Made by a program: the position numbers and the translations under genes
Shown: positions 42,580 through 54,849 of the stretch, piece after piece
How positions within the stretch are numbered: position 1 is the stretch's first letter
Layout: the number at the start of each line of letters is the position of its first letter
Assembly (NCBI RefSeq): GCF_000283155.1
Contig: NW_004454160.1
Span: 9,192,157 to 9,256,156 of the forward strand
Source: Ceratotherium simum simum
Taxonomy: Eukaryota > Chordata > Mammalia > Perissodactyla > Rhinocerotidae
Direction of reading: 5' to 3'
DNA: 64,000 bases
The notes under the pieces: generated by a model
What the model saw: the letters and a program-made list of their open reading frames with translations, nothing else
Databases searched by the model: none
What the model was told of the DNA's origin: nothing

Positions 42580-43290
42580 AGTATAAAGTACTTACAAGCA
42601 GAAAAGCACAATCACCCAAACTCCCACTACCCACTGTTGATATTTTCGTGTATTTCCTTTTAGTTCTACTTCCATGAATTTTAATTCAAGATATTAATAC
42701 AATGACATACAACACTGTATTTAGTTTAAGGTGTACAAATTAATGATGTGATATATGTATGTATTGCAAAATGATTACCACAATAAGTTTAACATCCATC
42801 ACCTCACAGAGTTACAAATTTTTTCTTTCTCCTGATGAGAACTTTTAAGATCTACTCTCTTAGCAACTTTCAAATGCACAATGCAGTATTATTAACTATA
42901 GTCACTATGCTATATATTACATCACCAGGACTTATTTATCTTACAACTGGAAATTTCTACCTTTTGACCCCCTTTAACCATTTCCCCCACCCCCACCCCC
43001 GGCCTCTGGTAACCACTAATCTATTCTCTGTACTATGACTTTGGTTTTTAAAGATTCCACATATAAATGAGATCATACAGTATTTGTGTGCCATGCATTT
43101 TTTAAAAGCTAGTTAAGATATTTCTTCATATCTTCTTTTTTTTAAGTTTTTTATCATAAGCATTCTCCCATGCCACTAAAAGCTTTCCATATGCATTTTT
43201 AGTGGTGATAGGTCTTTCTGTTATAAGCTATGTACTACAGCTTGCTTAACCAGTTCCCTGCTTGTTGATAAAAAATTGGTTCCACTTTTA
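42580..43290 (-). mobile_element. L1 LINE 3' end, antisense
   Basis: Contains TTTAAGGTGTACAAATTAAT, ATTACCACAATAAGTTTAAC, GTTACAAATTTTTTCTTTC and AAAGATTCCACATATAAATG, in the order expected of an antisense L1 3' region. No reading frame survives. Confidence 0.75.
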
Positions 43291-43296
43291 TTTAAC

Positions 43297-43335
43297 TAAA
43301 ATAAAATAATAAATAAAAATAAAATAAACAAAACA
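43297..43335. repeat. A-rich (AAATA)n-like low-complexity tract
   Basis: CTAAAATAAAATAATAAATA continuing with AAAATAAAATAAAC: A-rich pentamer-like repeats at the boundary between the L1 and the next, unassigned block. Confidence 0.8.
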
Positions 43336-43339
43336 ATTT

Positions 43340-44600
43340 TAGGAGGCCACAATTTTACTTCATATTTAGGTAAACCCACGATAAGAACTTTCAGCGCTGC
43401 TATATCTGCTGTATTTTAAGGTAATTTATTTCGACAACAAATGCCATCAATTATTTATGTGTTTAATTGTTCAGTTCTCAAAACTGAATCAATTTCCAAG
43501 TCGGACATGGGGGAGGGTTGGGAGAAGGGCACCTCATTGCCATGCACCACTTACAACAGCAGCAGCAATGTTATCAAGTGCCTTACAGTCAACCAAATTT
43601 TTTTAGATCGTATAATACAGGATAATAAGACAGGTGCCGACAGGGGAATCTGGTGAGAATTCTGAGCCATGAGAATAGGAAGCCCACTATCCACAGCAGA
43701 GTCAGTAGTAGTAACGATTTTTCTAGCACTTCTTGTTCATTTTCTAATTTAATAGTCAACAACGCTTTTTGTAGAGTACCATAAAAAACGTATATAGTAT
43801 TTTTAAAATACTGAAATATGAAATTGAATATTTAAATTTTAAAATATTAAGATATGAAACTTCTACTAGGCCTTACCACTGGGGAAGTGGAAGAGGAGAA
43901 GATTGTAGGTTTCTGTAAAAATCTTAACCTGCACATCAGTGGCTCTGAATTTACAACTATGCCAAAGAAATGTTACCAAAGCCACCTTAAAAAAAAAGGT
44001 AGGCCACCCCACCCTGAAAGAAAAAACCATCACACAACCCTACAGGGCAATAGCTATTTACAGCTCCAGGCCAAGAAAAGCAGGAAATACATTTCCTTTT
44101 GAAAACAACACTCCAAACATTTGGCAGTAGCATAAATCAAAATAGAAACAGTGCTATATATATTTTTTCACATGTTGTCCAGCACTGGAGAATTGTACTG
44201 TTTTCTATAAAATCCACCAACTAAATGCAGCCATTCAAATACAACCCTTCCCCCACCAAATAAAGTTAAAAAGAAAAAAATGATACAAACCACTAGAAAT
44301 TAAGAAGTCATTTTCCTTTGGTGAATGATTATCTCATCCAGATTAACAGCATGGGGTAAACGCATTTACCTTTTAAGAAAAAATCCAGTCACAAGATGCC
44401 ATTGTCTTTTCAATTTGCTTCCGTTCTGACTCCTGTTTTTCAGAAATGACGAAATAATTGCTGCCACCGCCACCATCAAGCTAAGTTGCAATGATTTTAT
44501 CTAAACTCGAGGGCATACTTCCTCTTTGAGGCTAACGCTATATATTTTCCAATCCCATAAGCAGAGAGCTTCTTTTGTATCTTTTGGCATATGAATGCCA
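43340..44600 (-). other. Unassigned block, possibly an old retrocopied 3'UTR
   Basis: This 1.25 kb looks unlike the surrounding repeats. Read on the minus strand it resembles a long mRNA 3' untranslated region. It has AT-rich non-repetitive sequence, a CTTTTTAACTTTATTTGGTG stretch, an AATAAATTACCTTAAAATAC near its 3' end, and a possible short coding remnant at its 5' end (minus-strand frame around 44450-44380, NYFVISEKQESERKQIEK). I cannot name a parent gene and see no clear poly(A) tail, so a processed pseudogene is only a suggestion. Confidence 0.3.
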
Positions 44601-44631
44601 GAACACAGTGGGATAAGACAAGTTTATTTCT

Positions 44632-44898
44632 TTTTTTTTTGTGCGTGTGTGTGTGTGTGTGTGTGTGTGAGGAAGATTAGCCTTGAGCTAACATCCGAAG
44701 CCAATCCTCCTCTTTTTGCTGAGGAAGATTGGCCCTGGTTTAACAACTGTGCCCATCTTCTTCTACTTTATATGGGATGCCACCACAGCGTGGCTTGACA
44801 AGTGGTGCCTCAGTGCGCGCCTGGGATCAGAGCCTGCAAACCCCAGGCCACCAAAGTGGAGGGAGCACACTTAAATGCTATACCACCAGGCCGGCCCC
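44632..44898 (-). mobile_element. ERE SINE, antisense, with an internal (GT)n
   Basis: Poly-T start, a (GT)n tract at 44641-44669, then GAGGAAGATTAGCCTTGAGC and the tRNA-derived end AGGCCGGCCCC. Target-site duplication GACAAGTTTATTTCT at 44617-44631 and 44899-44913, both copies identical. Confidence 0.9.
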
Positions 44899-44913
44899 GA
44901 CAAGTTTATTTCT

Positions 44914-45179
44914 AATTAAGTATTTCATGAGTATTTAACCACCATGCCAGATATTGTGGGGGTCACAGCAGTATGACATTCTCATTGTTGTCAAGCGTCT
45001 TATAGTCTCCTTTATTCTAACCATGGAGATGAGGTTGATCAAGAAAAATGGAGAGCGAACAGTGTTAAGAGTTAGGTGCCAGTTGTGTAGAATTTAAGTG
45101 TGTTAAAAGTATGGAGATCCTTTCAAAGGGAAGGCAAATCATTTATTTATAAACTTTTATCCATAAAATAATATTAGTA
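44914..45179. other. Short intergenic spacer, L2/MIR-like traces
   Basis: TAACCACCATGCCAGATATT and AGCAGTATGACATTCTCATT are reminiscent of an antisense L2 3' end but too diverged to be sure. Confidence 0.3.
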
Positions 45180-48100
45180 AACATACTCATTAAATAAACA
45201 AGATGGGCTATACAGTGGGCTAGGTGCTGTGGATTTTTCAGACAGCAAGGCAGCCCTCCTGCAGCCTACCGTCTAGCTGAGAAAAAAAATGACAAACAAG
45301 AAAACAACAGATTAATCATGGCTTGTGTTATGGGCCATGAAGGAGAGAAGCAGAGCGCCATGCCAGAGAGTAAATGATGGGAGAATGCGTTTAGATAAAA
45401 TGGATGAATGGGGAAGGCCTGTTCACGGAGCAGCCGTACACACTGAGAACCAGAGGACAGGAAAAAGCTGGTGAGGCGGAGAGCCCAGCTGAGGGGAAGA
45501 CACTTTCAGGCAGAGCAACTCACAGGCCTGGAAGAAGGGAAAAGCCGGCAGAGCTGGTGAAATCAGGCAAGGCTTCGTGCAGGTAGACCGGGAGCATGGG
45601 TGGGGTTTGGAGGGAGGGGGAAGAAAGGGACTGCGTGAGGAGTGCCCCAGGCCCAGGACTGGCTGCTGGGGTTCAAGTGTCATATTTCTGGGATATCAGC
45701 ATGGTTCAAGAGTGAGACATTTGTAAGGGGTGGGAAGTAGAAAATAGTTACAGAGACTTGAGCCAGATTGTGGAAGTCTTTAAAGCCAAGCAACATATAT
45801 ATTTTAAGTATTAATAAGGAACCACTGAAGGTTTTTGAACTGGGATGTAATCTGATAAACATGGCCTTTCAGAAGATTATACCACATCATATAAGATAAA
45901 CTGTGGGTAGAGAAAGAGACAGGGAAACAAGCCAGGGGAGTCTGACAGTAGTTTAGGTATTGAATAAGAGTGTGAGCAGCAGGAATGGGGAGGAACCCAA
46001 AGGTGTAATAAGACTGGAAGTTACAAGACTTGGACCTGGATACAGCGAATGAAATGCAGGATGAGTCAATGATTACTTCCAGGTTTTGAGTCTCGGTGGC
46101 TGAGAGAATTCAGTTTTCATTCACTCCAAAAATCATTTATTGAATATTTACTATGTGCCAAGTACTATTCTAAGTTCTGAGGACACAATGGTGAGCAAAA
46201 CGTGGCCTTTTCCTACCTTCATGGGACCTTCAGACTAGTAAAAGAGGCCGTTACCACACAGGGAAATGGTAAATCATAGCAATTATATGTGCTGGGAAGG
46301 AGCAGAGCCCCTACTGTGTGCCTATGATAAGGGGAACCAGGAAGGCTTCCTGGAGGAAGATGAGGCAAAATCTGAAGCGTGAGCTGGAGTTCCATCAGGC
46401 CTAGAGAGGGGGAATGATCAGGGAGAACAGAATATTAAAATTCAAAAGCTCTGTGCCAGAAAGGAGGGTAGGAAGTCCCCCCAAAAAGGCCAGTGTGACA
46501 ATAGCCAAAAGAGCAAAGAAGTGTGTAAGGTGACGCTGGAGTGTTGGGGGAATATGGAGCAGGGTGGGGATGAAGTTGAAGAGGCAGGAAGGGGCCAGTT
46601 CCCTCAGAGCTTTGTCTTTATTAAAAGAGAAGTGGGTTTATCTACACTAAAGGTATCTAAACAAGGGTGACGTGATCACACTTGCATTCTGAAACCATCA
46701 CTAAAACTGGGGGAGAGAGAACAAATTGGAAGGCAACCAGAACAGATATGAAAAGACTGGTTGAGGGATTATTGCAGTGATCCCGTTGAGGGATAATAGT
46801 AACTTGGACTAGGGTGGTAGCAGCAGAGAAATGAAGAGATGTCAATGAATTTGAGAGATGATTAGGAGAGTGGGATCAAAAACAAGGGAGGATAAAAAGT
46901 CAAAGACTGTGATAAAAAATATCACCAAACGGCAAAGGAGGAAGACGAGCCAGAGAAGGAAACAGCAGTAGTTCAAGACTTAGAGTGAGGATTAATTAAT
47001 TAGTCAGACATTTATTGAGCACCTGCTGTGACCCAAACACACTGCTAAGTTCTGGAGTAAATAAGCATAGTGAAATGTTGTAGATGCTGTGTTAGACATC
47101 TGTACAGGATGGAGTGGGACCCAAAAGAGAAAGAACTGAGGCTCCACAATAAGGAGGGAGAGTGGGTGTCAACAAAAGCATCATAGAGATGATGTTTGAG
47201 TTGCGTCTTGAAAGATGAATCACATTTTCTAGGCAGACAGAGGAAGGAAGTGTATTCTAGGGAGAGGGACCACATGAGCAAAGGCATGCTTTGTCATGTT
47301 TGTTATATTTCACCATCGCTGGTGCTATAGGGAATGGATGGGGGCAGATGGGGAACGGAAGAGGAAAGGCTGGGGAGGAAGGGCAAGACCAGACGATGGA
47401 GGACTCTAAACAGACTTGACCTTAGAGGCAGTGGAGAGACTGCTGACGGGAAGTCACACGATCACATTTGGGTTTAGGCAACAGTGTGGGAGAAGCCAGC
47501 AGTTGGGAGTCCTTTAGTATTGGAGAGTTGCAAGTGAGAAACAGAGATGATCTGATCAGAGGCAAGGCCATGGGGAAGAGGAGGTAGGACTGATAGGTGA
47601 TGGATCTGGTTGTCTGTTAGTTGTGAGAGGAAGGTAAAGGAGAGAGGGGAGCTCAGGATAAGGCCCAGGTTTCTGCATTGTATCATTGATTAATAGTGAG
47701 AATATAGAAGAAGGGGGTGTAATATTGGGCATAAATAATGAGTTTACTTTTGGACACATTGAGTTTAGGGTGCCTGTGGAACATTCAGTTAGAAAGGTCA
47801 AGAGGGCAGTTGGATGCACAGGTCTGGGGTTCATGAAAGAGATCGAGATTGTGTAGTAGACAGTACTAGTTCTCAACCAGTCCTCTCCTTCTGGTGCAGA
47901 GCCTTACTGGTGGTTGGGTAGTGCCATGTGACAATCTCTGGCCACTGGACTATGAATCAAAGTGCTATATGTCCCTGTTAGTTGAAGCATTTAACTGTTG
48001 AATCAAGACCTCTTCTGACCCCTTCCCCTGCAAGGTGGTACGGAGATTTTGTGATGAGAAAGTGAGGTTGAAAGTTTTAAAGCTGGATCGTTGAGTCATC

Positions 48101-48910
48101 ATATGGAGGACAGGTGCTCTGGAGGGTCACCCGGACCTGCAGGGGATTCTGGATGAGCAAGAAATAAACTTTTCCATGTTACACTGCTGAGATTTTGGAA
48201 TAGTTTCTTTTTTTTTTTTTTTTAAAGATTTTATTTATTTATTTTTTCTCCCAAAGCCCCAGTAGATAGTTGTATGTCATAGCTGCACATCCTTCTAGTT
48301 GCTGTATGTGGGATGCGGCCTCAGCATGGCCAGAGAAGCGGTGCGTCGGTGCGCGCCCGGGATCCGAACCTGGACCGCCAGTAGCAGAGCGTGCGCACTT
48401 AACCACTAAGCCAAGGGGCCAGCCCTGAAATAGTTTCTTATCTCGTTTAACCTAACCTATCCTGCCAAATACAATCTGAGAAATAGTTTAGGAAGTCATC
48501 AGCAGACACGTGACAGTAGGAGCCATTGGAATAGATAAGATAGTCCAGGTACAGTCTGTAGAATGAGAATAAAAATTCCTAGGATAGAACTCAGAGGGAC
48601 ACCAATATTTAAGAGGGAGGCAGAAAAAGTTGAGTCAGCTAAGGAAATTGAGAGGAAATATTTACAGCAGTAATAGCAAACATATGCTATTAGAAGCCCG
48701 GGAGGAAAGGAAGGAAGGAAAGGCTGTGCCCAGCAGTGCCAGATGCTGCTGAGAGAGGTCAAGTAAGATGAGGACTGGAAAGAGTTGATTGGATTTAGAA
48801 ATGAGACCATAATCTCTTTTGATAAAGCAGCTTGGATGTGTGGTAGCAGTGGTGGGAAATAAGACTTCAGTGGGTTGAAGAATGAATGGAAATCCCAAGA
48901 CACACAGTAG
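45180..48910 (-). mobile_element. Array of L2 LINE fragments, antisense, several insertions
   Basis: Antisense L2 landmarks recur. The 3' end type (TTATTGAATATTTACTATGT) occurs near 46135 and (CATTTATTGAGCACCTGCTG) near 47008. The reverse-transcriptase-side motifs (TGCAGTGATCCCGTTGAGGG, GACTAGGGTGGTAGCAGCAG) occur near 46770-46830. Further copies lie at 47330-47890 and 48530-48910. This is consistent with at least three L2 insertions in one orientation, all with frames destroyed. An ERE is inserted at 48210. LINE2 is of the CR1 clade and long inactive in placentals. Confidence 0.65.
48210..48425 (-). mobile_element. ERE SINE, antisense, inserted into L2
   Basis: Poly-T head, CCAGTAGATAGTTGTATGTC, and terminal GGGGCCAGCCC. 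A near-perfect target-site duplication (TGGAATAGTTTCTT at 48196-48209, TGAAATAGTTTCTT at 48426-48439) interrupts L2-like sequence. Confidence 0.9.
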
Positions 48911-49254
48911 ATTAGATCTTTAAAGAGATCTTGTTATTAAAGAACACCAACACATGCTGGATAAAACATTTTAAACACCATCATTTGAAAATGCTTGGTG
49001 GACCTAGATGTTAGAAATCCTCAAAGGTCAGAAAGGAAGAGAGTTGAGTGAGACCTGGAGCTGGTGTTTGCTCTGGGAATAGCCACCAATTTTGGGGGAT
49101 CTGGAGCCTGGGTCTAAAGGCCTTGTATGAGGTCAGGAAACCAAGTCTAAAGCTTGCACAAAGGTGGGAATTTGGATGGGAACTCCTGAAAGGGGACCCA
49201 CAGTGGGTGAACTAGGGAAAAAACCAGGCCACAGATGGAAATGGTAGGGATCCT
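48911..49254. other. Intergenic, nothing recognised
   Basis: No exon, RNA gene or named repeat supported. Confidence 0.45.
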
Positions 49255-49880
49255 TGCTGTATCAGTTTTCTGTTACAGCATAACAAATTATCAAAAATGT
49301 TGAGGCTTGAAACAGTACCATTTATTATTTCATGGTTTCTATGGGTTAGAGGCTTGGGCACAGCTTAACAGGGTTCTCTGCTTCAGGGTCTCACCAGGCT
49401 GCAGTTCAGGTATTGGCTGGGGCCTTGGTTTCATCAGACGCTTGACTAGGGAAGACTCCCTTCCAAACTCCTTCTATTTATTGGACATATTCATTCCCTT
49501 TTGGCTGTGTGGCTGAGGGTCCCAGCTTCTTACTGGCTGTCAGCTGGAGTCTGTCCTCAGGTCCTAGAAGCTGCCTGCAGCTCCCTGCCATGTGGCCCTG
49601 TCCATAGGAAGATCACAACATGGCAGTTTGCTTCCTCAAGACAAACTTATACAATGTCTCATACAATGTAAAGCAGTGATGGGAGTGACAGCTCATCACC
49701 TTTGCCATATAAAGTAACCTAATCAAGGGAGTGGCAACCCATCACCTTTGTGATGTTCTATTGATTAGATGCAAGTCCCAGATTCCACCTGTGCTCAGGG
49801 GAGGAGATTATACTGGGAATAACACCAGGGGATGGATGCTGTGGGACATTGTAGAATCCTGCCTGTCACACTTGCTTTTC
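49255..49880 (-). mobile_element. LTR-like MaLR/ERVL-type repeat, antisense
   Basis: Starts TATCAGTTTTCTGTTACAGC and contains AGGGTCTCACCAGGCTGCAG and GATCACAACATGGCAGTTTG, a common mammalian repeat related to the copy at 25693. It ends near TTGTAGAATCCTGCCTGTCA. Noncoding. The class is likely, the family uncertain. Confidence 0.5.
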
Positions 49881-51236
49881 CCAATCTTGGCTCTGGGTAA
49901 AGGTGGACAAAGAGAAAAACAAAACAAAACAACTTTTCCTTGAGGATTCCTAACCACAAACCCAGCTTTAGGAGGTTTGGGGCCAGACTTCACACTCTCT
50001 CGGGTAACCTCAAAAATACCAAGTTTAAACTGGTTTTAATTTAAATTGGTTCTAGTTTGGTAATGCCCCAGGACTCTGACTGAAGAAAATGCAAGTTATC
50101 TGTGGAAGAATGCACCCTCTACCAGGTGTCAACGACTTCTACAAAGTTCCAATAAAAATGAACTAACAACAGAAAATCACAAAAACATAAAGGGTAAGTA
50201 AGCCATCATGAGAGAGACAGCAGACGTAACAAACCGCAAAGGCCAGAAACAAAGACCTGGAAAGACTGTAGGTATAGAAATAAGCAGATCCAGAATGTAA
50301 AATAAGAATGTTTAATATTTTTAAGTAAATCAAGTGGATACTGAAATGTAATGAAGGAATAAGAAAGCAACAAAATAGCCAGGCAGATTTGAAAAAGAAT
50401 AAATAGAATGTAAAGAAATTAAAACTATAATAATTGAAATTAGAAACACAATGGTTGGGATAAACACTAAGCTAGAAACATCTGAAGAGGGAATTAGTGG
50501 ATTAGAACTATAATAGAGAGACAAGGAGATAAAAACATGAAAGAGAGCTTAAGAGGCATATTAAAACTTGTAGAGTAACCATTATAAGAATAGAGAGAAA
50601 ATATGTAACTCAAACTAGAAGAGGAAATAAATCTTTGAAATTAGAATAAAATAGTCAACCTAAAAGAATGAAAGAAAAAAGAAACAGAATGGGTAGCAAA
50701 AACAGCAAGTATGAAATATGTTAGTGGGAGTGAATCCGAATATAACAGTAATTTCTAATTACAATAAATGAAAATGGACTACATTCTCTGATTAAGTCAA
50801 AGATTGCCAGATTGAGTAAAAAAAAATCTCTTAAAGAGACAAAAAGGTTGAAAGAAAAAGGGTGGAAAAAGTTACACCAGGAAAATGTTAACCACAAGAT
50901 AACTGCTACATTCATATCAGGCAAAGTACATTCATGTAAAAACCATTAGTAAACAAAAAAAATCATCATTACATATTGATAAAAACTTTAATTCGCCAGG
51001 AAGATTTAACAGTTCTAAACTTGTTTGCATCTAGTTACCGAAGCTACAAGTTTATAAAGCAAAATCGACAGGACTACAAAGAAAACTTAAGAGATCTACT
51101 ACCAAATTATGAGATTTTAGCATACCTTCCTTAGTAATCAGTAAATTAGACAAAATATTATAGATATATAGATTTGTGTAATACAGTAAGATTAATCTAA
51201 TTAACGTATAGAAAACCCTGCATACATTATCTGGTG
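49881..51236. mobile_element. AT-rich, old LINE-like sequence
   Basis: From about 50150 the sequence is A-rich with phrases such as AATGAAAATGGACTACATTC and AAGTCAAAGATTGCCAGATT, typical of degraded LINE-type repeats. Family and orientation are not assigned. No gene. Confidence 0.35.
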
Positions 51237-51252
51237 TGTACACGTTCTTTTG

Positions 51253-51454
51253 TAATTTTATTTATTTATTTTTCTTCCCCCAAAGCCCCAGTAGATAGTT
51301 GCATGTCATAGCTGCACATCCTTCTAGTTGCTGTACGTGGGACGTGGCCTCAGCATGGCCAGAGAAGCGGTGCGTCGGTGCGCGCCCGGGATCTGAACCC
51401 GGGCCGCCAGCAGCAGAGCGCGCTTACTTAACCACTGAGCCACGGGGCCAGCCC
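51253..51454 (-). mobile_element. ERE SINE, antisense
   Basis: A T-rich start, CCAGTAGATAGTTGCATGTC, box regions in reverse complement (GATCTGAACCCGGGCC; CTTACTTAACCACTGAGC) and terminal GGGGCCAGCCC. An identical 16 bp target-site duplication TGTACACGTTCTTTTG lies at 51237-51252 and 51455-51470. Probably a young copy. Confidence 0.93.
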
Positions 51455-51514
51455 TGTACACGTTCTTTTGAAGCACCTCTAAAACATAAGAATTAAATAC
51501 TGCAGGCCAGTGTC

Positions 51515-51845
51515 GGTAAACATTTTCTGTAGAGAGCCGGATAGTAGAGGTTTTAGGCTTGTGGACCACGTGATCTCGGATGTAGCTGCTTAGCTCTGCA
51601 GATGCAGTGAGAAAGCAGCCACAGACAATGTGTAATTGAAGAAGTGTAGATGTGTTCCATTACAGCTTTCCTCGTGGACAATGAAATTTGAAACACACAA
51701 ATTTTACGTGTCACGAAACATTGTTCTTTCAATTTTTTTCAACCATTTAAAATGTAAAAATCATGCTTAGCTTGTAGGCTGCACAAAAACAGGCAGCAGG
51801 CCAGATTCAGCTCATGGGTCGTAGTTTGCTGACCTCTGTTTTTTC
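51515..51845 (+). mobile_element. hAT-Charlie-type DNA transposon fragment
   Basis: Contains TTTTCTGTAGAGAGCCGGAT, GAGAAAGCAGCCACAGACAA and ends CGTAGTTTGCTGACCTCTG. This is a widespread mammalian MER1-type element. A shorter related piece (GAGTTTGCTGACCGCTGTTT) appears at about 56775-56800. Confidence 0.6.
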
Positions 51846-51849
51846 TCAA

Positions 51850-53000
51850 TTGCAAAATATATGTACATATTTTTAACTGTCTTTTCGTTATTAACTTTTA
51901 ACCCTAATAGCTCTGTAATCAGCAAAAGTATTCTGCACGATTTCAATCTTTTAAATCTGTTGAGGCATGCATTATGTATATTATGTGGTCAATTTTTGTA
52001 AATTATTTCACATGTGCTTGAGAAGAACGTGTATCCTGCAGTTATTGGGAGCACTGTTCTATATCTCTCCATGAGGTCAAGTTGGTTGCGTTGTTCAAAT
52101 TCTGTATCCTTACTGCTTACTGACTTTTTAGTTACGGATGTGATTATGAATTTGTCTATTTCTACATATAAATATTTTAATCTCCCGAGATTTTATATTT
52201 ACACTTAAAATGTTCATTTAGATTTACTCACATATTTAACAGCTATGTAGTTCTTTATTTTTTCCTCTTTTTCTGGCATTTTCTGTGGGATCATTTTCCT
52301 TGTCTTAAGACAAGAACTTTTAAGAATGTCTTTTAATGAGTGCTTGTTGCTAACTCATTTTCCGTTCTCTCAAAATCTTTCTCTTTCATTCTTAAGATAT
52401 TTTTGCTTTTACAGAGTTCTCTTCAGGTATTTTCCCCACACACTTTGACCATTTCGTTTCACTGTCTTCTGGCCATAAGCTCTTTAGAAATCGCCCCTGC
52501 CTCATTTTCTCTTGGACTCCCAGTCAATATTTACACCTTATTATATCTTCGATGTCCTACTCTCCCGTTTGCGTTTTTCATCTTTTTTCTCTTCTTTATT
52601 CTGCATATACTTTTTTAAGTTGTTTCCAGTTCATGATTGCTCCTTTCATCTTTGTCTAATCTGCTATTAAAACTGGCCAATTGAGTTAATTTCTAGTATT
52701 TTTTCAGTTCTAGAATTTATATTTTTCAAATTGGTTGTTTCTTTTAAAAGAGCTTCTGGTTCCCTGTCAACATTTTCAAGCTTGACTTTTATCTCCTTTA
52801 ACACAATAAGCATAATTAGTTTATGGTCTATTTCTGTTCTTTCATCTAGTTCTTACTCATAGTATCTTAGCTCCTAATTATCTGATTACCTTTTTCTGTG
52901 TTGTGTAATTGGGTTTGAAAAATCATTTGAACAGCGAATGCAAGACTAGGATCATATTGTCTTCCTCCAAACAAGGTTTCTTTTACTGCTTTTGCCAGGC
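51850..53000 (-). mobile_element. L1 LINE ORF2-region remnant, antisense
   Basis: GAGAAGAACGTGTATCCTGC, CATGAGGTCAAGTTGGTTGC and GAATTTGTCTATTTCTACAT are antisense L1 ORF2/3' landmarks in the right order. Many stops; no functional frame. Confidence 0.7.
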
Positions 53001-54849
53001 ACCTGGGGGCACCAGCAATCCGGGATCACCTTGATCCAAGTTCAGAGCCTGAGTTTTTACTGGGTCATCTGCTCACAGCATGATGTAATCCATGTGAGGG
53101 CTGGTTATTTCTGTCTTCACCTTTCTTCCTAGAGTGTAGCTGACTATGTGTGTGGTGGTGGTGGTAGGCAGTGGTGATGGTTTACTAGGGTCTCCATCCT
53201 CAACAGGTCCTGGACTCCATCTTTTGTTCCTCTAGCTCCGTGAAGCCACTGAAAACCAAGCTTAGTCTCTTAGTCATCTCTTTCAGATTGGCAAATGCTC
53301 CCAGGGCAAAGGTGGTCCTGAGTGCTAAACACACCTCTTTGAATTTCCCTCTGTCTCTCAGTTCTTGGCCTGATGATTTCTCATTATCTCTTGGTGCTTT
53401 AATATTCTTAAGATATGTTTTAAATTTCACCCACATGTCAAAAATTTCTTCAGTTGGAGAGTTGGTCCAAACTACCTAGTCTATAATTACTGAAAGCAAA
53501 TGTTACAAGATTTTGCATCAAAATTTCATTTTAACCCCAACAAGAAAGTTACAAGAATCTGAATCTTAATTTTATTTCTCACTCCAACAGCAAACAGAAA
53601 ATTTAATTTTAAGCTAGGTACATTTTATAATACTAATTAATACAAAGTTTTTAGAATAAATCTTACAAAAGAGGTACAGGATCTTAACAGAGAAGATTAA
53701 AAAATTCTAATTAAAAACACTTAAGGCCTAATAAATGGAAAACATAATCCCTAATTTAATTACTTCCTCTGGTGTCATTTATCTCATTCCTCTATCACTT
53801 GCATTTCCTGGAAACTAGAATTTACATCTTAAATCTTGATAGACTCAAGTTAAATATTTTTGGCTAGATTACATCATAGGTGATATTGTCTACTTCATAT
53901 TTTATCACATCAGGAAACATACCTGGTTATCCCTCCATGAGTGATGCTAAGAATAACCATTGAACTAGGGTGATTGACCACTTGATTGGAATGATCTTCA
54001 GATTATTATTTATCATTGACAAGAAATTATTTTTATGGTCATTATAAAATTTATAACAAAAATAAATAGTCTAACATTTCCTTTTTCATTGACAAGTGTA
54101 ACCCATTTCTTTTGCTAATAAAAAAAATACTTCAAATTCAATTGCGCTTTTCCTTATTATGTATTTAAAAAATAATTGTGATACTCTAATTTGCAGATTG
54201 CACAACCAATCACCACGCAGCCAGTGTGTAAGTACTAAATCACACTCACCAGAGAGATATAAATTTTTGATATTTGAAGGGAGAGATTTGGGGCTGTAGT
54301 CTGGAGTTTTGCCTCTGGGACCTGCTCAACTTAGCACCTCCTTCTCACTCCTGACTGGCTTCACTTTGGGTTGTGACACCACGCTCCTTGGGCACAGCAA
54401 ACAAACTTGTCCAGCACATCCACAGGCCCCTTGTCCAACAGGAGCAGCATGCACTCTACACCTGGCTGCTACAGTAATGTCCAGGTGGCAGAGCATTGTC
54501 TTGGCTACTCACAGCACGTTGCAGTTGTTGCGGTGAGGGCAGGAGTCACTCATCCGGCTCCCTGGTTCTGGGGACTGTGGGGCATGCTGTCAGTCTCTGC
54601 TCGGATCAGGTGGCCTTATAAGGAGCCTCAGATGAAGCTGTTCGCAGCCGGAAGTGACTGGCCTGAGGGCTGACAGCCTCCTGTCTAGCCTGGCTGCCCC
54701 ACGGATTGAAGAGAGTAGTATCTCATGGCATATATGCCATTCGCAGCAACCTGTTTGGGAAGCTCTAACCTTGTGCAAAGCCTCTGAGCTGGGAAAGTTT
54801 AGCTGTTTGAGGAACAGCAAGAAAAATGTGGCCAAAGCAGAATGAACAG
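53001..54849. other. Intergenic, nothing recognised
   Basis: The left part may be the continuation of an old repeat. 53480-54250 is AT-rich without landmarks. 54300-54850 is GC-richer, with two overlapping 75-88 codon frames that resemble no known protein. Confidence 0.4.
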
